NCBI RefSeq assembly: GCF_014863585.1
Contig: NZ_CP062253.1
Coordinates: 2,444,501-2,508,500 of the forward strand
Length of the DNA: 64,000 nucleotides
Reading direction: 5' to 3'
Origin: Pseudomonas gozinkensis
Lineage (GTDB): Bacteria; Pseudomonadota; Gammaproteobacteria; Pseudomonadales; Pseudomonadaceae
A model generated the notes under the pieces. The model had not been told where the DNA came from, did no database searches, and saw nothing but the letters and a program-made list of their open reading frames with translations. Numbering within the stretch: position 1 is the stretch's first letter; each line of letters begins with the position of its first letter. Position numbers and translations under genes: made by a program. This document shows, piece by piece, positions 60,689 through 64,000 of the stretch.

Positions 60689-61444
60689 TCAGCGCTTGGG
60701 TGGCTGCAGCATGGCCACCCATTCGGCGGCGAATCGATGGCAGTCGCCGGGCCAGCGCGCCGTGAGCAGTTGACCGTCGCGCACTACAAATCCTGCTTGT
60801 GGTGCATGTGCGCAATCGCGCTTGGCGATCAGCGGCCCGCGTATGAAGTCGGATTTGCTGGCCAGCGCGGTCTTCACTTCCGCTTCGACGGTCTGCTTGT
60901 AGGTGCGGTAGTAGCGCCCCAGCCACGCAGCTGTCATCAGCCACGCCGGCATCTCCATGGTTGCCGCGAGTAACGCCGTCACCTTGCGCCCGAACAACAC
61001 CGAACGCCCGGTGTCGGGATCGAGCGTCCGCGCCAGCAACAGCACGCCATGACACACCGCCGCCACCGGTTTTTCGGCCTTGAAAAATTGCAGGGCGATC
61101 TGCTGGGCCTGATTGGATTCCAACAGCGTGCGCATCCCTTTGGCATGACCGCCGGGAATCAGTAAACCTTCGAACAGGGACGTGTCGACATCGGCATACG
61201 CCAGTGGCTGCCTGAACCCATTGGACTCGGTCATCTGCGTGTAACTGTCCAGATCGGCCTTGCGCGTCATCAGCATCGAATTCAACAGACCGAAACCGAT
61301 GTCCACCAATCGTGAATCGGCGTGGGCAGGCAAGCCTTGCGGCGTGGCGAAACGCACTTCCATGCCCGCGTTGCGCATTGCCTGCCAGGGCACGCTGCTT
61401 TCGGTGGGGTCGTAATCGGCGGAGGGCAGCAGAATCAGAATCAT
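60689..61444 (-). CDS. DJ-1/PfpI-family protein
   Basis: A 251-residue protein of the DJ-1/PfpI superfamily. The nucleophile Cys131 is in VAAVCHGVLLLA, the Glu/Gly region is LLIPGGHAKGMRTLLES. It resembles the larger Hsp31/YhbO-like or intracellular-protease-like group; chaperone, glyoxalase or deglycase activities have been reported for the family, and none can be chosen here. Convergent with bphP, eight bases apart. Confidence 0.88.
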   Translation of the reverse strand: MILILLPSADYDPTESSVPWQAMRNAGMEVRFATPQGLPAHADSRLVDIGFGLLNSMLMTRKADLDSYTQMTESNGFRQPLAYADVDTSLFEGLLIPGGHAKGMRTLLESNQAQQIALQFFKAEKPVAAVCHGVLLLARTLDPDTGRSVLFGRKVTALLAATMEMPAWLMTAAWLGRYYRTYKQTVEAEVKTALASKSDFIRGPLIAKRDCAHAPQAGFVVRDGQLLTARWPGDCHRFAAEWVAMLQPPKR

Positions 61445-61586
61445 CGAGGGCAGACTTCCTGGTCAAAAGTGGTCGCATAGCCAGAGCGTAGTGGGTCTGC
61501 GCGAGCGGGGGTAATTTCCTTCAATACCGTCCGCTGTGCGCTGGCTACTGTGAGCGTCTTGTTCCTCGATTTGAAGCAGGTGTGCG

Positions 61587-62174
61587 ATGAGTCTGATTGT
61601 GTCGATGGCGGCGTTTGCCCTGGCCGCGTCCATTACCCCGGGGCCGGTGAATATCGTGGCGTTGAGTTCGGGGGCGCAGTTCGGCTTTCGTGCCAGCCAG
61701 CGGCACGTGGCCGGGGCGACGCTGGGGTTTGTATTGTTACTGGTGTTGATGGGGCTTGGTCTTCACGAAGTATTGAGGTTGTGGCCGTCGCTGACCCGTG
61801 TGGTGCAACTGGCCGGAGTGGCGTTTCTGCTGTTCATGGCCTGGAAACTCGCCACCGATGACGGTCGATTGAATGCCGGAGAATCGGGCCGGGCACCGTC
61901 GATGCTCTACGGTGCGGTGATGCAGTGGCTCAATCCCAAGGCGTGGCTGGCCTGCGTGGCGGGGATGGGCGCATTTGTCGCCGACGGCGAGGCGCGGCTG
62001 GTGTGGCAGTTTGCGGCGGTGTATCTGGTGATCTGTTATCTGTCGGTCGGGTGCTGGGTGTATGCGGGGACGTTCTTGCGCGGCTATCTCGGTAATCCGG
62101 CAGGGATGCGCTTGTTCAACCGGGTGATGGCGTTGTTGCTGGCGGTGAGTGCGGGCTATTTGTTGCTGCCGTAA
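61587..62174 (+). CDS. LysE-family exporter, second copy
   Basis: A 195-residue RhtB/LysE-type exporter with about six membrane segments. The opening FALAASITPGPVNIVALSSGAQFG and the later MQWLNPKAWLACVAGMGAF are the two conserved motifs. It differs clearly from the copy at 56945, so it is not a recent duplicate. Substrate unknown. Confidence 0.92.
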   Translation: MSLIVSMAAFALAASITPGPVNIVALSSGAQFGFRASQRHVAGATLGFVLLLVLMGLGLHEVLRLWPSLTRVVQLAGVAFLLFMAWKLATDDGRLNAGESGRAPSMLYGAVMQWLNPKAWLACVAGMGAFVADGEARLVWQFAAVYLVICYLSVGCWVYAGTFLRGYLGNPAGMRLFNRVMALLLAVSAGYLLLP

Positions 62175-62378
62175 GCGTGGCGGGCCTTGGGTTTAAAGGT
62201 GTTTAAGGATGCTTCCGGCAAGCCACAACACCTTGCGCCATTGCCTACGCATCCGCCAGAATCCGCCGGCTTGTGCGCCTTTGGGTCGAGTTCTATCGTG
62301 TGTCGGTCGCTGATGAATCAGCGATCGGGTTTAGCGACTCGTATCATAAATAGGTGCATCAGCGCTCCATGCTTTGTC
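62175..62378. other. Upstream region of the DUF6124 leader
   Basis: About 200 bases with no gene. A hairpin CGCTGA-TGAA-TCAGCG lies at 62308-62323, before the leader proper. The promoter is presumably here (TCGTATCATAAATAGG at 62339-62354 could hold a -10 element). Confidence 0.4.
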
Positions 62379-62533
62379 GCAGACTCAATGTCTGCAACTC
62401 CGCTATGGTGGCTGTATGCGGGAGACCCTCGGGTCTGCCGGGTGCCTATAACCGGTTCGCTAACCTGCGTACAGCCGCCTCCTTCCTGTTTAGCGACAGT
62501 TCCGGGCGGCTCCACTCTTATAGGAGCTTCACC
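62379..62533 (+). promoter_or_regulatory. Structured 5' leader with loop complementary to the Shine-Dalgarno region (copy B)
   Basis: A first hairpin GCAGAC-TCAAT-GTCTGC (62379-62395) is followed by a long stem joining GGTGGCTGTATGCGGG (62407-62422) and CCTGCGTACAGCCGCC (62464-62479). Inside are AGACC-CTCG-GGTCT (62423-62436) and CCGG...CCGG (62438-62455), whose ten-base loop contains CCTATAA (62445-62451). CCTATAA is the exact complement of TTATAGG (62518-62524), which is part of the Shine-Dalgarno sequence before the ATG at 62534. The layout equals that of the leader at 22884-23062. Confidence 0.75.
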
Positions 62534-62905
62534 ATGATCAAACCAACACCCAACCCACCCGAAGCCGATTCAACCTCGCCCTACGAAACCCTCGATTCCA
62601 AGAAGTTCCACGAAGCGGCCGAGCGCGCCCTCGATCACTACCTCAATCCGCTGCTCCCCAGAAAACCGCTGCTCAAACCCGGCACCCGCTACCTCATCGC
62701 CCCCGGTATCGACAGCGAAGAACTGCTGGCCGACGCCTGCGAAACCCTGACCTCGGCCAAGGTCATGGCCAATGATTTCGCCGGGTTGGTGGATGGGTCG
62801 CAGCGGCATGTGCTGTTGGGGATTGCGCAGTTGATCATGCTGGGGGAACTGGCGGTGAATCGGGTGCTGGATAATCTGGAGGTGGCGGCGGATTCGGCGG
62901 CTTGA
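62534..62905 (+). CDS. DUF6124-family small protein
   Basis: A 123-residue acidic protein of a family frequent in fluorescens-group pseudomonads. Hallmarks: IKPTPNPPEADSTSPYETLD, SKKFHEAAERALDHYL, and the LLADACETLTSAKVMANDFA segment, ending in two helices (QRHVLLGIAQLIMLGELAVN). No signal peptide or membrane segment; function unknown. TAGGAG seven bases upstream of the ATG is part of the loop-complementary segment of its leader. A strong terminator follows at once, so it is a single-gene unit. Confidence 0.85.
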   Translation: MIKPTPNPPEADSTSPYETLDSKKFHEAAERALDHYLNPLLPRKPLLKPGTRYLIAPGIDSEELLADACETLTSAKVMANDFAGLVDGSQRHVLLGIAQLIMLGELAVNRVLDNLEVAADSAA

Positions 62906-62913
62906 TTCGCTGA

Positions 62914-62946
62914 AACAAACAAACGGCCTGCGGGCCGTTTGTTTGT
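62914..62946 (+). terminator. Intrinsic terminator after the DUF6124 gene
   Basis: CAAACAAACGGCC, loop TGCG, GGCCGTTTGTTTG, with A/C-rich and T/G-rich flanks. It ends the short transcript started at the structured leader. Confidence 0.85.
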
Positions 62947-62980
62947 TTAGAAATAGCGGATGAACATCATGACCGCTCAT

Positions 62981-63006
62981 CGCTACTGTCAAAGTTGACA
63001 GTAGCG
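62981..63006. promoter_or_regulatory. Perfect 12-base inverted repeat upstream of the Ig-like repeat gene
   Basis: CGCTACTGTCAA, two-base spacer AG, TTGACAGTAGCG. It is 85 bases upstream of the next start codon. The dyad length and two-base spacer suit a dimeric regulator's operator; there is no T-run, so a terminator is unlikely. Confidence 0.55.
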
Positions 63007-63090
63007 CAGCTCCGACCGTTTGGCGCTCGATAGCTTATTTCCGCTGCAACTTGCAATGGTTGCCGCTGAGTCTGCGAAGGAGCGTTGTCC

Positions 63091-64000
63091 ATGAGTACCT
63101 TGATTCCGAAGTTTGGCTATTGCACGACACTGGGTGGAACCCCTATTCAGAATCCCGGCATCGCACCTGCTGCCGGGATCCGTATCGGTGCAAAAAACGG
63201 CCCCTCCCTAGGGGCTTACATGGTCACCTACAACGGTGGGTCTATTACAGGCCAGTACGACTACTATGGCGTGTTCGATGATCAAATACTCAATCTGAGT
63301 CCTGGATCTCACACTCTCGAGTTGCGGGAAAATCTGAGTTTGCCTGTTACAGACTCATGGATCCTGACGGTAACCGACGTGAACAAGCTGCCCGCACCGA
63401 TCCCCCGCGAGCAATTGAATGACTCCACCGATGACCCAAGCATTATTGATCGGACGAAGCTTGGCTCCAACCCGCTTCAAGTGATCGTGTTGACTGCCGA
63501 CCCCAGTTTTCAGCCGGGCGATACAATCAACGTCATCTACATCGCCAAAGTACCCGGTAAACCTGATGTGGTGGTCGCCCTGACCGGAACTGTTACAACG
63601 GATCAATTCGGACAGAAGGTTCCGTGTATTTTGCAGGTGTCCAACGATCAGGTACCTACCGGGGCGATGGTGACGATTCAATATGATCTGGCCAGAGGTG
63701 TGACGCTGATAGGGCAGTCGTATATAGCAACAGCACAAGTCGTGGGTGAGGCCACTCCTGAACTTACGATTGATACGAGCGACATGCTGCTCACCGGCAA
63801 GAATTACATTCCCGGTCCCGAGTTCGGTTGGATAAGAAAGGCGCAGTTTCCGGGTACCTTTGAGCAACGTACTGCCACGAATGGAACATCACCCTATAAG
63901 TATGAGTCATCCGCTGCTTCAGCCAGTGTGGATAGCACCGGGCTGGTTCAAAGCAAATCCAATGGCCTTGCCCGTATCACGGTGACGGATTCATCTGTAC
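63091..64000 (+). CDS. Large Ig-like repeat protein, 5' part only
   Basis: An open frame of 303 codons that runs off the window. AAGGAG eight bases upstream of the ATG supports the start. There is no signal peptide. The sequence is rich in Thr, Ser, Val and Gly with beta-strand patterns; segments such as PGSHTLELRENLSLPVTDSW and ASASVDSTGLVQSKSNGLAR look like Ig-like and BIG2-type domains seen in surface adhesins and in insecticidal or contact-toxin loci. Base composition is lower in GC than the core genes. Full length and C-terminus are unknown. Confidence 0.7.
   Translation, partial: MSTLIPKFGYCTTLGGTPIQNPGIAPAAGIRIGAKNGPSLGAYMVTYNGGSITGQYDYYGVFDDQILNLSPGSHTLELRENLSLPVTDSWILTVTDVNKLPAPIPREQLNDSTDDPSIIDRTKLGSNPLQVIVLTADPSFQPGDTINVIYIAKVPGKPDVVVALTGTVTTDQFGQKVPCILQVSNDQVPTGAMVTIQYDLARGVTLIGQSYIATAQVVGEATPELTIDTSDMLLTGKNYIPGPEFGWIRKAQFPGTFEQRTATNGTSPYKYESSAASASVDSTGLVQSKSNGLARITVTDSSV

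Overview
The window comes from the chromosome of a high-GC Pseudomonas, most likely of the P. fluorescens group. This rests on the gene repertoire (spu/puu-type polyamine catabolism, bphO-bphP phytochrome, several LysR regulators, a TonB-dependent receptor), the many REP-type palindromes built on GTGGGAGC, and overall codon use. No tRNA, rRNA, CRISPR array, insertion sequence or prophage was recognised.

Layout. 1-10.9 kb: housekeeping and redox genes (CAP-domain protein, alpha/beta hydrolase, aldo/keto reductase, cupin with LysR), a PaoABC-like molybdenum aldehyde oxidoreductase operon, small lipoproteins, thpR. 11.1-22 kb: a polyamine block with a four-gene spermidine/putrescine ABC importer (reading left), then gamma-glutamyl-GABA hydrolase, and on the other strand gamma-glutamylputrescine synthetase, aldehyde dehydrogenase, FAD oxidase and an XRE-cupin regulator. 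22-24.4 kb: an AT-richer accessory stretch with a small exported peptide, a DUF3077-like gene behind a structured leader, and two tandem cysteine-rich repeat proteins. 24.5-32.6 kb: alarmone-hydrolase-like HD protein, AbrB-type membrane protein, a tripartite DUF2955/HlyD/NodT efflux operon, quinone reductase-like protein and LysR. 32.8-34.9 kb: a low-GC three-gene operon ending in a DUF1906/SH3 hydrolase-like protein. 35-40.7 kb: DeoR regulator, a second gamma-glutamylpolyamine synthetase/oxidase pair, chromate transporter. 40.7-46 kb: molybdenum cofactor genes (moaC, moaD, moaE, fdhD, and divergent moaB-moeA with a LysR). 46-57.6 kb: siderophore receptor, GFA protein, LysR, agmatine-deiminase-like enzyme with a second PotF-like protein, a SET-domain protein with effector-like architecture, DNA alkylation repair (AlkA-type, Ada), LysE and others. 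57.8-64 kb: bphO-bphP, DJ-1/PfpI protein, LysE, a DUF6124 gene behind the second copy of the structured leader, and the start of a large Ig-like repeat protein cut by the window end.

How it works together. Three polyamine modules supply uptake (PotFGHI, second PotF), glutamylation (two synthetases), oxidation (two FAD oxidases, one aldehyde dehydrogenase), hydrolysis of gamma-Glu-GABA and possibly agmatine deimination. The Mo-cofactor genes could serve the Pao-like oxidoreductase.

The strongest unexplained signal is a pair of related 5' leaders, one upstream of the gene ending at 22596 and one upstream of the gene starting at 62534. Each folds into a closed multi-helix structure whose apical loop is exactly complementary to that gene's own Shine-Dalgarno region (12 nt in one, 7 nt in the other). 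The two loops differ in sequence but each matches its own ribosome binding site. This looks like a conserved cis-acting translational switch. All assignments are by reading; no searches were run.
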